Positions 46,981 through 55,346 of a DNA stretch of 64,000 nt are shown one piece after another. The DNA lies in the NCBI GenBank assembly GCA_009712635.1, contig WASS01000007.1, positions 65,869-129,868 of the forward strand, given 5' to 3'. A model generated the notes under the pieces. It did not search any database. It had not been told where the DNA came from and saw only the letters and a list, made by a program, of their open reading frames with translations. The stretch's first letter is position 1; each line of letters starts with the position of its first letter. The DNA comes from Hungatella sp. Its GTDB lineage: Bacteria; Bacillota; Clostridia; Lachnospirales; Lachnospiraceae. The translations under genes and the position numbers were made by a program.

Positions 46981-47749
46981 GACGGCTCCAAATGGTTAAA
47001 AATGAATTGGCAAATGTCTCAAACTGTTTTCCTTCACATACTTCATCAAACATCTTACCTAAATCGAAACGTAAGTACTTGGGATAATCATAGGCAAGAA
47101 TGGCGTGGGTTAAATCTCCCTTACCAGGAAGATATCCATCGGAGTATAAAGTTACGGGAAGGCGGTAATCGGGCATGGGATAGTAAAATTTCACAGTTCC
47201 CTCGTTTCCCTCACTTCCGCATAAAAGTTCCTTTAACTCGGTTCTGGATAGGCAAAACTGCTCTGTCTTTGCACCAGCCTGATACTTTAATCCCAGGCGG
47301 TTTGAAATGGCAGCAATCAAGATTCCGTCGGGTTTTAAAAGTTCTTTGGCCTTTTGAATCATGTCCTGATACGGTTCGCAAAGAGAACCTGCAAAAACGA
47401 TATAATCAAAGCCCTCTTCACTGGTAAAAGAGTTAAAGTCATTGTTCACATAATGAATATTGTTTTGTTTCTGATTGCGAAGGCGGTTGAACGATAAATT
47501 GTTGTGGCAGGGGTCTAATACGGTTACTGCTTTCATCCGTCTGCTGTATAAGCCTGTTAACGCGCCGTAGTCAGATCCCACCTGCAAAAGTGTTGCATCT
47601 GATTTAAACTCAAACCAGTCCAGCAGATTTTCTCTAATCTCAGATAAGGCATATAAATAATCCAGCCTGGGATTTTCCTGCAGCAGCTTTTTGATATCTC
47701 CATTATAATTCTGATACAGCTTTTTAAGTTCAGGGCTGATATCATTCAT
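46967..47749 (-). CDS. Class I SAM-dependent methyltransferase
   Basis: 260 residues. Motif I is LLQVGSDYGALTGLYS (about 54-69), with an acidic residue at the end of the next strand (VTVLDPC) and a FDYIVFAGSLCEP motif for strand 4. Rossmann-like; no N-terminal membrane span. Its last codons overlap the kinase-like giant GT gene, which indicates coupled translation. Likely O-methylates a sugar or a terminal phosphate of the glycan; in E. coli O8/O9a such methylation ends the chain and licenses export by a Wzt with a carbohydrate-binding domain, as found next upstream. Confidence 0.85.
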   Translation of the reverse strand: MNDISPELKKLYQNYNGDIKKLLQENPRLDYLYALSEIRENLLDWFEFKSDATLLQVGSDYGALTGLYSRRMKAVTVLDPCHNNLSFNRLRNQKQNNIHYVNNDFNSFTSEEGFDYIVFAGSLCEPYQDMIQKAKELLKPDGILIAAISNRLGLKYQAGAKTEQFCLSRTELKELLCGSEGNEGTVKFYYPMPDYRLPVTLYSDGYLPGKGDLTHAILAYDYPKYLRFDLGKMFDEVCEGKQFETFANSFLTIWSRHEEN

Positions 47750-47762
47750 GCATTATTCCTCC

Positions 47763-49103
47763 TTACCTTTCTGCACGCATAAGTGTCAAGCTTACATCCG
47801 GTTCCATATCGTAAACACCAACCGTATTCTTGTTGGATATAACGGTAATGTTCACAATATCATACAGACGGTGGTAAACCACATGCTCCCCGTTTTCAAA
47901 TCCGGTACAGCTCATGGACAGTAAGTATTCTCCACCCTGAAGAGTCATCTTCTGGGTAAATTCCACGACATATTCATCGCCTTTTTTAACAGATTTCACA
48001 TCGGAGGACTCAAACATGGTATTGGTACCGGTCAGATCAGCCCCACGCTTGTCCTTGATGGTATAAGTGAAAATCGGTGTTTCGATTTCTCCATGGAAAT
48101 GAATCCGTTCCTTTATGGTAAAACGCTCTCCTTTTAACAGAAGATTAGTAATATTTCCTCTCTCATCAAGAAGGCCAAAATCTATGATCTCTGCCCTCTT
48201 ATCCCCATATTCCGTGCGGTTTGGATTGATGGTCAGCTTATCTTTCATCATTCCGCCTGCTGCCGCCCTGCTTCTTTCCGCAATTGCCTGGTCCCCGGAA
48301 AAATCATTATACAGCCCGTTGTCCCCAACCTCCAGTTCTTCATTCAGATCATCCATCTGGTTTGCAAGAATCTTTTTGTAAAGATCCACCATTTTTCCTG
48401 GCTCGCCTTCTGCGATAAAATTGCCTTTGTTCAGCACGACTACACGGTCACAATACTTGATGATAGCACCCATATCATGGGTAACCATGAGAATGGTAGT
48501 GCCATTTTTACGGATTTCCTCCATACGGCGGTAGCATTTCGCCTGGAAGAAAACATCTCCTACGGAAAGTGCCTCATCAACGATGAGTATCTCCGGCTCT
48601 ACATTAATAGCAAGGGCAAATGCAAGGCGGACAAACATACCGCTGGAATAGGTCTTTACAGGTTGATAAACAAAATCTCCGATGTCGGCAAAATCCAGGA
48701 TGTCCTGCAGTTTTCCATCCATCTCTTTTCTGGAAAATCCCATCATGGTACCGTTCATGTAGATGTTTTCAATCCCTGTATAATCCATGTTGAATCCTGC
48801 TCCAAGTTCCAAAAGAGCAGAGATCACCCCGTTTACCTGCACATCTCCGGTAGTTGGGGTCAGGACTCCGGTAATAATCTTTAAAATAGTGGATTTACCA
48901 GAACCGTTAGTACCGATAATACCTACAGTCTGTCCTTTTTTCACATCAAAAGAAATCCCGTTTAAGGCATAAAAATCACGATGGTAATTTTTATGAGTCA
49001 GGCTCATAGCCTCTTTTAACCGGTCAATGGGTTTTTCATATAATTTATATATTTTGGTTACATTATTAACAGTCAATGCTTTGTTATTCGATTCTACGGA
49101 CAT
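47763..49103 (-). CDS. wzt: Polysaccharide ABC exporter ATPase with Wzt-type carbohydrate-binding domain
   Basis: 446 residues. The nucleotide-binding domain (about 1-245) has GTNGSGKST, YSSGMFVRLAFA and ILIVDEALSVGD. The C-terminal domain (about 290-440) is beta-sandwich-like (KRAEIIDFGLLDERGNITNL, GGEYLLSMSC) and corresponds to the Wzt_C domain that binds the capped chain end in E. coli O9a. The start at 49,103 (MSVESNNKAL) is preceded by GGAGG with a short 5-base spacer; the frame also allows 49,115. The permease gene is 21 bases upstream. Confidence 0.93.
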   Translation of the reverse strand: MSVESNNKALTVNNVTKIYKLYEKPIDRLKEAMSLTHKNYHRDFYALNGISFDVKKGQTVGIIGTNGSGKSTILKIITGVLTPTTGDVQVNGVISALLELGAGFNMDYTGIENIYMNGTMMGFSRKEMDGKLQDILDFADIGDFVYQPVKTYSSGMFVRLAFALAINVEPEILIVDEALSVGDVFFQAKCYRRMEEIRKNGTTILMVTHDMGAIIKYCDRVVVLNKGNFIAEGEPGKMVDLYKKILANQMDDLNEELEVGDNGLYNDFSGDQAIAERSRAAAGGMMKDKLTINPNRTEYGDKRAEIIDFGLLDERGNITNLLLKGERFTIKERIHFHGEIETPIFTYTIKDKRGADLTGTNTMFESSDVKSVKKGDEYVVEFTQKMTLQGGEYLLSMSCTGFENGEHVVYHRLYDIVNITVISNKNTVGVYDMEPDVSLTLMRAER

Positions 49104-49124
49104 TGAATCCTCCATGGTAACTGC

Positions 49125-49937
49125 CTACAGCACATCGGAAAAATGCGGGCGCAGCTTTTTAAATACTTTCAGCCCTATTAAAAACAGGACAATAGTGACA
49201 AACCAGAAATAAAGACCAAGGGTTGGCCGTTCAGTAACCCAGCTCCCATATAACATGCTGTCACGATATCCGGCAACAATATAATAAACCGGATTTATTT
49301 TCAGCACGCTGGGAAGCCACTCAGGAGCATTTTTAAACATCTCCGGAGCCCACATGATCGGCACCATCCACATACCAAACTGCAGGCAGATACCCACAAT
49401 CTGCGCCATATCCTTGAAAAATACATTGATGGCACTGGTAAAATAGGTAATAGCCAGAGACAACATGGAGGCAGCAAAGGTATAGTAAATGATCTGAAAC
49501 CAGCTGGCCTTTGGCAAAAAGCCATAGCATAAAAATACTACAAACATAATAATAGCAAATATTCCATGTACCATCAGACAGGATAACATCTTAATAAACG
49601 GAAGAATTTCCACACGGAAAACCACCTTTTTTACCAGATAATTATATTCCTGCAGACAGTTAGTACCCATGTTTAAAACCTCACTGATAAAAAACCATGG
49701 TACAATGCCTGGTATTAACCACAGTACATAGGGATATACCTCGATTGGTGGCACACTTTTAAATCCCAACTGGAAAACAAAAAAATAAACAAGAACCGTG
49801 GCAATCGGCTGCAGAAACATCCATGCAATTCCGAAATAAGAGCCTACAAAACGCTTCTTAAAATCTGCTTTTGCTAAATCCAGAATCAGTTTTCTTTTTA
49901 TATAGATTTCTTTTAATAAGGAAACCAGATAATTCAT
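49125..49937 (-). CDS. wzm: Polysaccharide ABC exporter permease
   Basis: 270 residues, six membrane spans, ABC-2 type. LAKADFKKRFVGSYFGIAWM at about 18-37 and INPVYYIVAGYRDSMLYG at the end are typical of Wzm/TagG. Forms the channel with the neighbouring Wzt. Unlike the other permease in this window (14,513-15,850) it has no N-terminal extension. Confidence 0.94.
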   Translation of the reverse strand: MNYLVSLLKEIYIKRKLILDLAKADFKKRFVGSYFGIAWMFLQPIATVLVYFFVFQLGFKSVPPIEVYPYVLWLIPGIVPWFFISEVLNMGTNCLQEYNYLVKKVVFRVEILPFIKMLSCLMVHGIFAIIMFVVFLCYGFLPKASWFQIIYYTFAASMLSLAITYFTSAINVFFKDMAQIVGICLQFGMWMVPIMWAPEMFKNAPEWLPSVLKINPVYYIVAGYRDSMLYGSWVTERPTLGLYFWFVTIVLFLIGLKVFKKLRPHFSDVL

Positions 49938-49952
49938 GGTTTTCTCCTCTCG

Positions 49953-50507
49953 TTAAAATTTGAACGTATCCCGGATCCCGTCCCACTTCTTGTCCTTGTC
50001 GGATATAACCAGTTCCATTCCTTCTGAAATGGGCCATTCAATTCCGATTTCGGGATCACTCCAAAGAATTCCGCCTTCGTCGCCCGGATGATAAAAGTCC
50101 GTACATTTATAAGCAAATTCTGCTTCATCAGACAGAACTAAAAATCCATGTGCAAAGCCTTCTGAAATATAGAACTGCTTTTTGTTTTCTGCAGACAGCT
50201 CCACACCAAACCATTTACCATAAGTTTTGGAATTAGCTCTTAAATCGACTGCCACATCAAAAACGGTTCCTCTCACTGCTCGTACTAGCTTTCCCTGGGG
50301 AAACTGTTTCTGAAAATGCAGTCCTCTAAGCACACCTTTTACGGACATGGACTGATTATCCTGTACAAAATTCATGGTCAGTCCTGCTTCGTGAAAATCA
50401 TTCTGGTTATAGGTTTCCATAAAATATCCTCTGGAATCTGGAAATACAGTTGGTTCAATAACATAAAGCCCTTCTATCTCACATGTTGTTACTTTTATCT
50501 TTCCCAT
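49953..50507 (-). CDS. rfbC: dTDP-4-dehydrorhamnose 3,5-epimerase family protein
   Basis: 184 residues, RmlC cupin. DSRGYFMETYN, LRGLHFQ with the catalytic His, and RGTVFDVAVDLR with the Asp of the His-Asp pair are conserved, as is the Tyr in QFYISEGFAHGF. It makes dTDP-4-keto-L-rhamnose in L-rhamnose synthesis; rfbA, rfbB and rfbD are not in the window. Alternatively it could act as a C3/C5 epimerase on a GDP-4-keto-heptose, as in 6-deoxyheptose pathways, but no such dehydratase is seen here. First gene of the operon with AAAGGAG 8 bases before ATG. Confidence 0.9.
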   Translation of the reverse strand: MGKIKVTTCEIEGLYVIEPTVFPDSRGYFMETYNQNDFHEAGLTMNFVQDNQSMSVKGVLRGLHFQKQFPQGKLVRAVRGTVFDVAVDLRANSKTYGKWFGVELSAENKKQFYISEGFAHGFLVLSDEAEFAYKCTDFYHPGDEGGILWSDPEIGIEWPISEGMELVISDKDKKWDGIRDTFKF

Positions 50508-50551
50508 TTTTTATGCTCCTTTACATATCAAAACATTCTTTTACTTGTAGC

Positions 50552-50562
50552 ATTCTACCACA
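50552..50562 (-). promoter_or_regulatory. Probable extended -10 promoter of the heptose operon
   Basis: Minus strand TGTGGTAGAAT about 45 bases before the rfbC ATG; the -35 is poor. Confidence 0.45.
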
Positions 50563-50648
50563 ACTCAGCCAAGATTTCTATATATAGGAAAATTTTTATT
50601 GGTTCTGACCTGGTTTGAACCTGTTTGTGATGCATATATGCATAAATA

Positions 50649-50690
50649 CCGCCCTACTGAAGATTTTCAGTTGGACGGCAGCGTTTTTGT
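50649..50690 (+). terminator. Terminator-like hairpin
   Basis: Thirteen-base imperfect stem (ccgccctactgaa / ttcagttggacgg) followed by a T-rich stretch on the plus strand. No plus-strand gene lies upstream; it may instead end the minus-strand toxin transcript. Confidence 0.4.
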
Positions 50691-50740
50691 TTTATTTAGT
50701 ACTAACAATTATAAACAAAGCAATTAATCAGATTTCTCTC

Positions 50741-50770
50741 TTTACAATCATATCTGCAATGTGGTATATT
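50741..50770 (+). promoter_or_regulatory. Promoter of the antitoxin RNA
   Basis: TTTACA, 18 bases, TATATT with extended -10 (TGg). Confidence 0.6.
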
Positions 50771-50777
50771 TATATTA

Positions 50778-50886
50778 TAAAAGAGTAACCGCCACACTAG
50801 GTGGAAGCTCCCATGAATGGTTAAATGCTCATGTGGTAATGAGCACGCCTATCCTGTTTGCCGGCAGGGTAGGCTATTTTTTTCCT
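50778..50886 (+). ncRNA. Antisense antitoxin RNA of a type I toxin-antitoxin pair
   Basis: A transcript of about 105 bases is predicted from the promoter at 50,741 to a strong terminator: gcctatcctg / gcagggtaggc stem at 50,847-50,874, then TATTTTTTT. It starts with an aagagtaaccg leader and contains a ccacactaggtgg hairpin and a tgctcat...tgagca hairpin. It has no good reading frame. Its 3' end overlaps the toxin stop codon and it is fully complementary to the toxin mRNA 3' region, the usual antitoxin layout. Confidence 0.65.
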
Positions 50887-50957
50887 ATGTAAGTCAGCAA
50901 TGCAATTAGAAACGTACCTCCTAAAAACAATATGCTTAAAGTTTGGTATATGTCCAT
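50874..50957 (-). CDS. Holin-like type I toxin peptide (27 residues)
   Basis: A tiny gene: MDIYQTLSILFLGGTFLIAL followed by LTYIGKK. One hydrophobic helix (about 5-22) with a charged C-terminus matches the putative holin-like toxins (Hol_Tox type) of Firmicutes, whose members share MxxYxxLxxxxxFGxFLIALLT. GGGAGG lies 7 bases before the ATG. Its own promoter is at 51,038-51,066 and an antisense RNA covers its 3' end. The peptide would insert in the membrane if not silenced. It stands between the heptose operon and a sugar transporter with no other link to either. Confidence 0.75.
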   Translation of the reverse strand: MDIYQTLSILFLGGTFLIALLTYIGKK

Positions 50958-51037
50958 CTGCACACCTCCCATCCTGTTACGACATGTAAACATAAAAGTT
51001 GGAAGGTTCCACCCTGTATTCGGTTACTCCTGAATAA

Positions 51038-51066
51038 ATTTTACCATATACTTCCATGGTCCACAA
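51038..51066 (-). promoter_or_regulatory. Promoter of the toxin mRNA
   Basis: Minus strand TTGTGG, 17 bases, TAAAAT with extended -10 (TGg). Leader of about 75 bases with a ggaaccttcc palindrome. Confidence 0.6.
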
Positions 51067-51114
51067 TGTTTATTTGCTGTGACCGCTACCCTTATTTCCT
51101 TAGCATTTTATAAA

Positions 51115-51167
51115 TCAGAAAACGCAGGAACAGGATGATTCAAAGATGAATCTTCCCATTCCCACGC
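51115..51167 (-). terminator. Terminator of the monosaccharide transporter operon
   Basis: Long imperfect hairpin (arms 51,147-51,167 and 51,123-51,142) followed by TTTTCT on the minus strand, just past the permease stop. Confidence 0.6.
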
Positions 51168-51190
51168 ATCACTACGCTTTTCAATCAGGC

Positions 51191-52366
51191 TTACTGCTTC
51201 ACAATAAATGATTTCCTCTTACTTACCACATCAAATATAACTGCCGCCAAAAGAACGGTTCCCTTCACCACTTTCTGGAGGTTCTGATCCACACCCATAA
51301 TGCTCATTCCCAGGTTTAAAACACCCATCAGTGTAGCACCTACAATAACACCCGGTACAGTACCTGTTCCGCCGTATGCGCTGGCACCGCCAATGAAACA
51401 GGCTCCGATGGCATCCATTTCATAGTTATTTCCTGCCGTTGGGTTGGCAGAGTTTAAACGAGCCAGGGTTACCATGCCTGCTACGGCTGCCAGAAGACCC
51501 ATATTTAAATAGGCAAGGAAATAAACCTTATTGGTATCGATACCGGAAAGTCTGGTTGCCTTTTCATTTCCGCCAACCGCATAGAAATATCGTCCTGTAG
51601 TTGTTTTGGAAGATATGTAGCTGTAAATACCGATGATTACTACAACCCAGATAAGAGCGTTGGGGATTCCTTTGTAGAGAGACAGCTTATACATGAAGAA
51701 AAGTATTACTGCAGTCATCAGTACCATTTTAATGATCATACTGTTTAGGGGATCTACCCGGTATCCCTTTTTCAGTTTTCTTTTTCTGGTGATCAGCTCT
51801 GATACAATAAAGATGCAGCAGGCTGCAATTCCTACAAGGAAGCAGGTGAGGTTAAAGCCCTTCATGCCAAATACATCAGGAACATAGGTATTAAACAGAT
51901 TTAAAAAGCTGTCCGGTACGGGAGACAGAGTCATTCCCTGAAGGACTACGTTTGAAAGTCCGCGGAAGATGAGCATTCCTGCCAGAGTTACAATAAATGG
52001 CGGGATTCGTACGTAAGCAATCCAGAAGCCCTGCCAGGCCCCAGCCAGTATGCCGATAATGATCATGGAAAAAAGGGAAAGATACGGATTCATTCCCATC
52101 TTAATCATCATGCTTCCGCCTATGGCTCCTACGAAGCAGACCACAGAACCAACCGATAAGTCAATGTTGCCGCCTGTCAGAATACAGAAGAGCATTCCGG
52201 TTGCCAGAATAAACACATATGCATTTTGTGCGATTAAGTTGTTCACGTTCTGGGCAAGAAGCATTTTTCCTCCTGTGTTTACCGTAAACAAGATTACGAC
52301 TACTGCCAGAACGATTACCATTGTATATTTTTTTAGTGCTTCCGACAATTTTAATTTATTCTCCAT
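51191..52366 (-). CDS. gguB: Multiple-monosaccharide ABC transporter permease (GguB/MmsB/XylH type)
   Basis: 391 residues with about ten membrane spans. The signatures [19 protein letters not shown] and [19 protein letters not shown] are those of BPD_transp_2 permeases of the ribose/xylose class. It starts inside the end of the ATPase gene (11-base overlap). With the ATPase and the ChvE-like binding protein upstream it makes a complete importer for pentoses or hexoses such as xylose, arabinose or galactose; the exact sugar is open. Confidence 0.93.
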   Translation of the reverse strand: MENKLKLSEALKKYTMVIVLAVVVILFTVNTGGKMLLAQNVNNLIAQNAYVFILATGMLFCILTGGNIDLSVGSVVCFVGAIGGSMMIKMGMNPYLSLFSMIIIGILAGAWQGFWIAYVRIPPFIVTLAGMLIFRGLSNVVLQGMTLSPVPDSFLNLFNTYVPDVFGMKGFNLTCFLVGIAACCIFIVSELITRKRKLKKGYRVDPLNSMIIKMVLMTAVILFFMYKLSLYKGIPNALIWVVVIIGIYSYISSKTTTGRYFYAVGGNEKATRLSGIDTNKVYFLAYLNMGLLAAVAGMVTLARLNSANPTAGNNYEMDAIGACFIGGASAYGGTGTVPGVIVGATLMGVLNLGMSIMGVDQNLQKVVKGTVLLAAVIFDVVSKRKSFIVKQ

Positions 52367-53960
52367 CTTCTACTCTCCCTTCCTCTTCCATGCCCATGTT
52401 ATCCGGGGTTAAAGGTATTCCCGAAGGATGCTTATCTGATTTTAAAATGCATGCCATGATTTTTTCCTGTGTGGCCTCCTGTGAGTTCATCTCTCCAACA
52501 ATACGCCCCTCGTTCATGATATAAATGCGGTCAGACATACCAAGAATCTCCGGCAGCTCAGAGGATATCATGACAATGGATTTTCCAGCGGCAGCCAGTT
52601 TGTTTATGATACAGTAGATCTCATATTTGGCGCCTACGTCAATTCCTCTGGTTGGCTCATCTAAAATCATAATATCCGGCTCTGCAAACATCCATTTGGA
52701 TAAAAGAACCTTTTGCTGGTTTCCTCCGCTTAAGTTTCCCACGGTCTGTTCTACAGAAGGGCACTTGGTTTTCAGCCTATTGATATAGTCTTCAGCAGCC
52801 AGAACCTCCTTGTCTTTGTCAATAATGGTTCTGAAACTGACAGCACGCAGATTGGCAAGGGTGGTATTGATTCGTATGGGATTTCCAAGAATCAGGCCAT
52901 TGCCTTTCCGGTCTTCCGTCACGTAAGCCAACTTATGCCGGATGGCATCCCGCACGGAACGAAGATGGACTTCCTGACCGTGAATCTTTAACGTTCCGGA
53001 AATATTTGCTCCATAGCTTTTTCCAAACAGACTCATGGCAAGTTCTGTTCTTCCTGCCCCCATCAGGCCGCAGATTCCCACAACCTCTCCTTTTTTTACA
53101 TAGAAGGATACGTCGTTTACTAACTTACGCTCTGAATAAAGGGGGTGGCTGGCATTCCAGTGTTCCACTTCCATGGATTTTTCACCGATTTGAATGTCAG
53201 TACGCTTGGGGAAACGGTCTACCAGTTCTCTTCCGACCATTCCTTTTATGATCCGGTCTTCTGTTACATTATCTGTCTTCCTGTTCAGTGTTTCTATGGT
53301 TGAGCCATCGCGGATAATGGTAATTTTATCTGCTACATAGGCAATTTCATTCAGTTTATGAGATATGATGATAGAAGTCATACCTTCTGCTTTGAATTTT
53401 TTCAAAAGGTCCAGAAGTGCTTTTGAATCATCTTCATTTAAGGAAGCAGTCGGTTCATCCAGAATCAGCAGTTTTGCTTTTTTTGCAAGTGCCTTTGCTA
53501 TTTCTACCAGCTGCTGCTTTCCTACTCCGATATCCTTAATAAGCGTATGGGAGGATTCGGAAAGTCCTACTGTTTTTAAATACTGATCAGCCTCCCCAAA
53601 CGTTTCATTCCAGTTGATTGCGAATTTCTTTCCTTTTTCATTTCCAAGATACATGTTTTCGGCAATTGTCATATAGGGAACCAGTGCCAGTTCCTGATGA
53701 ATAATGACAATTCCTTTTTTTTCACTGTCACTGATATGACTGAATTTACAAATCTCTCCGTTATAAATGATATCTCCTTCGTAAGAACCGTAGGGATAGA
53801 TACCGCTGAGTACATTCATCAGAGTGGATTTCCCCGCTCCATTTTCGCCCACCAGAGCATGGATCTCCCCTTCTTCTACCTGAAGGTTTACTAAATCCAG
53901 GGCTTTCACACCCGGAAACGTCTTGGTGATGTTTTTCATTTCCAAAAGTATATTTGCCAA
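52356..53960 (-). CDS. gguA: Multiple-monosaccharide ABC transporter ATPase (GguA/MmsA/XylG type)
   Basis: 534 residues, two fused nucleotide-binding domains. The first has GENGAGKST and [11 protein letters not shown]; the second has the degenerate Walker [11 protein letters not shown] normal for this family and [15 protein letters not shown] plus [12 protein letters not shown]. It energises the permease encoded downstream. The gap to the binding-protein gene upstream holds a hairpin (53,990-54,017). Confidence 0.95.
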   Translation of the reverse strand: MANILLEMKNITKTFPGVKALDLVNLQVEEGEIHALVGENGAGKSTLMNVLSGIYPYGSYEGDIIYNGEICKFSHISDSEKKGIVIIHQELALVPYMTIAENMYLGNEKGKKFAINWNETFGEADQYLKTVGLSESSHTLIKDIGVGKQQLVEIAKALAKKAKLLILDEPTASLNEDDSKALLDLLKKFKAEGMTSIIISHKLNEIAYVADKITIIRDGSTIETLNRKTDNVTEDRIIKGMVGRELVDRFPKRTDIQIGEKSMEVEHWNASHPLYSERKLVNDVSFYVKKGEVVGICGLMGAGRTELAMSLFGKSYGANISGTLKIHGQEVHLRSVRDAIRHKLAYVTEDRKGNGLILGNPIRINTTLANLRAVSFRTIIDKDKEVLAAEDYINRLKTKCPSVEQTVGNLSGGNQQKVLLSKWMFAEPDIMILDEPTRGIDVGAKYEIYCIINKLAAAGKSIVMISSELPEILGMSDRIYIMNEGRIVGEMNSQEATQEKIMACILKSDKHPSGIPLTPDNMGMEEEGRVEDGE

Positions 53961-53989
53961 GAATATCCCTCCCTCTTTATATATTCAGA

Positions 53990-54017
53990 GGACGGCTTTC
54001 ATTGATAAAAGCCGTCC
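53990..54017 (-). other. Intergenic hairpin between binding-protein and ATPase genes
   Basis: Perfect ten-base stem ggacggcttt / aaagccgtcc without a T run. Such hairpins often protect the mRNA of the upstream binding-protein gene and cut down expression of the genes after it. Confidence 0.6.
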
Positions 54018-54038
54018 CCCATAAGGAAATCCGCCTGA

Positions 54039-55202
54039 TTACTTTAACTGATCCTCGGTATAATAACCGGAGGTGATCAGCATCTCTTTATAGTTGTCAA
54101 CGGTAACAACCACTGGATCACAAAGATAGGTTGGAATGATTCCGGTTCCGTTGTCATAGGACTTGGTATCGTTGATCTCAGCTTTGCCGCCCTGCATAAC
54201 AGAATCTACCATCTTAACTACCTGGGTAGCCAGAGTTCTGGTATCTTTAAATACGCTCATAGCCTGTTTTCCCTGGATCATGTTCTTTACGTTTGCAATA
54301 TCGCAGTCCTGGCCTGTGATAATCGGATATTTTCCGGTATAAGAAGAAGCAAGTGCATTCTCAACACCAAGAGCGGTGGAGTCGTTGGAGCAGAGAACTG
54401 CGTCAAGTACGGTTCCGTCTGAATAGTTGCCTGCGATAATGGTATCCATACGGTTCTGAGCTTTCTCAGAATCCCATTTCTCAGTTGCAACCTGCTCAAA
54501 TGCTGTCTGACCGGATTTAACAACCAGTCTGCCGTTGTCTACATATTTCTTTAAAACATCCATAGCTCCTCCGAAGAAGAACTTGCAGTTATTATCAGCA
54601 GGATCGCCTGTGAAGAATTCGATATTCTTCGGATCACCGGCTTTGTCAAGTCCAAGGGATTTCTCTAAATATTCGCCCTGTTTCTGACCTACTTTGTAGT
54701 TATCAAAGGTAGCGTAATATGTAACTGCATCTGAGTTCATGATCAGACGGTCATAAGCGATAACCGGAATTCCCATGGATTTTGCCTGAGAAAGCGGTTC
54801 TCCTAAAGAACTTCCATCGATGGAAGCGATAACTAACATTTTGCAGCCATTGGAGATCATGTTTTCAATCTGGGAAACCTGAGTCTGAACGTCGTTGCTG
54901 GCATACTGTAAATCTACCTTATAGCCTGCAGCTTCCAGCTCTTTCTTCATGTTGGAGCCATCCTGATTCCATCTTTGTAAATCCTTGGTTGGCATGGCAA
55001 CACCGATTAAAACTCCGTCTTTCTTTTCTGTTTTTGCTGCCGCAGTAGTGGTTTCTGCTGCTTTGGTTGTCTCAGCAGCTGCTGCCGTTGTGGTGGTTTC
55101 TGGTGCTTTGGTTTCTGGTGCCTTGCTTCCCCCGCTGCACCCAGCCAGCATTCCTGCCGTCATGGCAAGAGTCATTGCGACTGCTAAAAGTTTTCTTTTC
55201 AT
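54039..55202 (-). CDS. chvE: ChvE-type monosaccharide-binding lipoprotein
   Basis: 387 residues from the ATG at 55,202 (MKRKLLAVAMTLAMTAGMLAGC), preceded by GGAGGAGG. It has a lipobox LAGC, an Ala/Thr-rich linker (about 28-60) and a type I periplasmic-binding fold: GVAMPTKDLQRWNQDG, QIENMISNGCKMLVIASIDG, VIAYDRLIMNS and ITGQDCDIANVK. YDRLI and QDxD are the sugar-contact motifs of ChvE/XylF proteins. It captures sugar for the GguA/GguB transporter. Confidence 0.93.
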   Translation of the reverse strand: MKRKLLAVAMTLAMTAGMLAGCSGGSKAPETKAPETTTTAAAAETTKAAETTTAAAKTEKKDGVLIGVAMPTKDLQRWNQDGSNMKKELEAAGYKVDLQYASNDVQTQVSQIENMISNGCKMLVIASIDGSSLGEPLSQAKSMGIPVIAYDRLIMNSDAVTYYATFDNYKVGQKQGEYLEKSLGLDKAGDPKNIEFFTGDPADNNCKFFFGGAMDVLKKYVDNGRLVVKSGQTAFEQVATEKWDSEKAQNRMDTIIAGNYSDGTVLDAVLCSNDSTALGVENALASSYTGKYPIITGQDCDIANVKNMIQGKQAMSVFKDTRTLATQVVKMVDSVMQGGKAEINDTKSYDNGTGIIPTYLCDPVVVTVDNYKEMLITSGYYTEDQLK

Positions 55203-55299
55203 TGATAAATCCTCCTCCAATACTTGTTTTTGATATGCATATTTTAGCATGGAAGAATCAGGACTTGTTTGCCAACCGTTAGCACACATTCATCCACAT

Positions 55300-55331
55300 A
55301 AAAAAAGCCCTGGGTGAACAGGACTTTTTTA
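55300..55331 (-). terminator. Terminator after the sensor operon
   Basis: Seven-base stem (agtcctg / cagggct) followed by TTTTTTT on the minus strand. It separates the two-component genes from chvE. Confidence 0.7.
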
Positions 55332-55346
55332 ACTGGCAAAAAAATG

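Noticed and set aside
46849-47427. 192-codon open frame on the plus strand
   Set aside because: Antisense across the junction of the methyltransferase and giant GT genes, with no domain signal; a shadow of codon bias.
51001-51029. gggtggaacc, similar to the T-box core AGGGTGGNACC
   Set aside because: No aminoacyl-tRNA synthetase or amino acid gene follows, the leader is too short for stem I, and the sequence is part of the toxin mRNA leader repeated in the antitoxin RNA.
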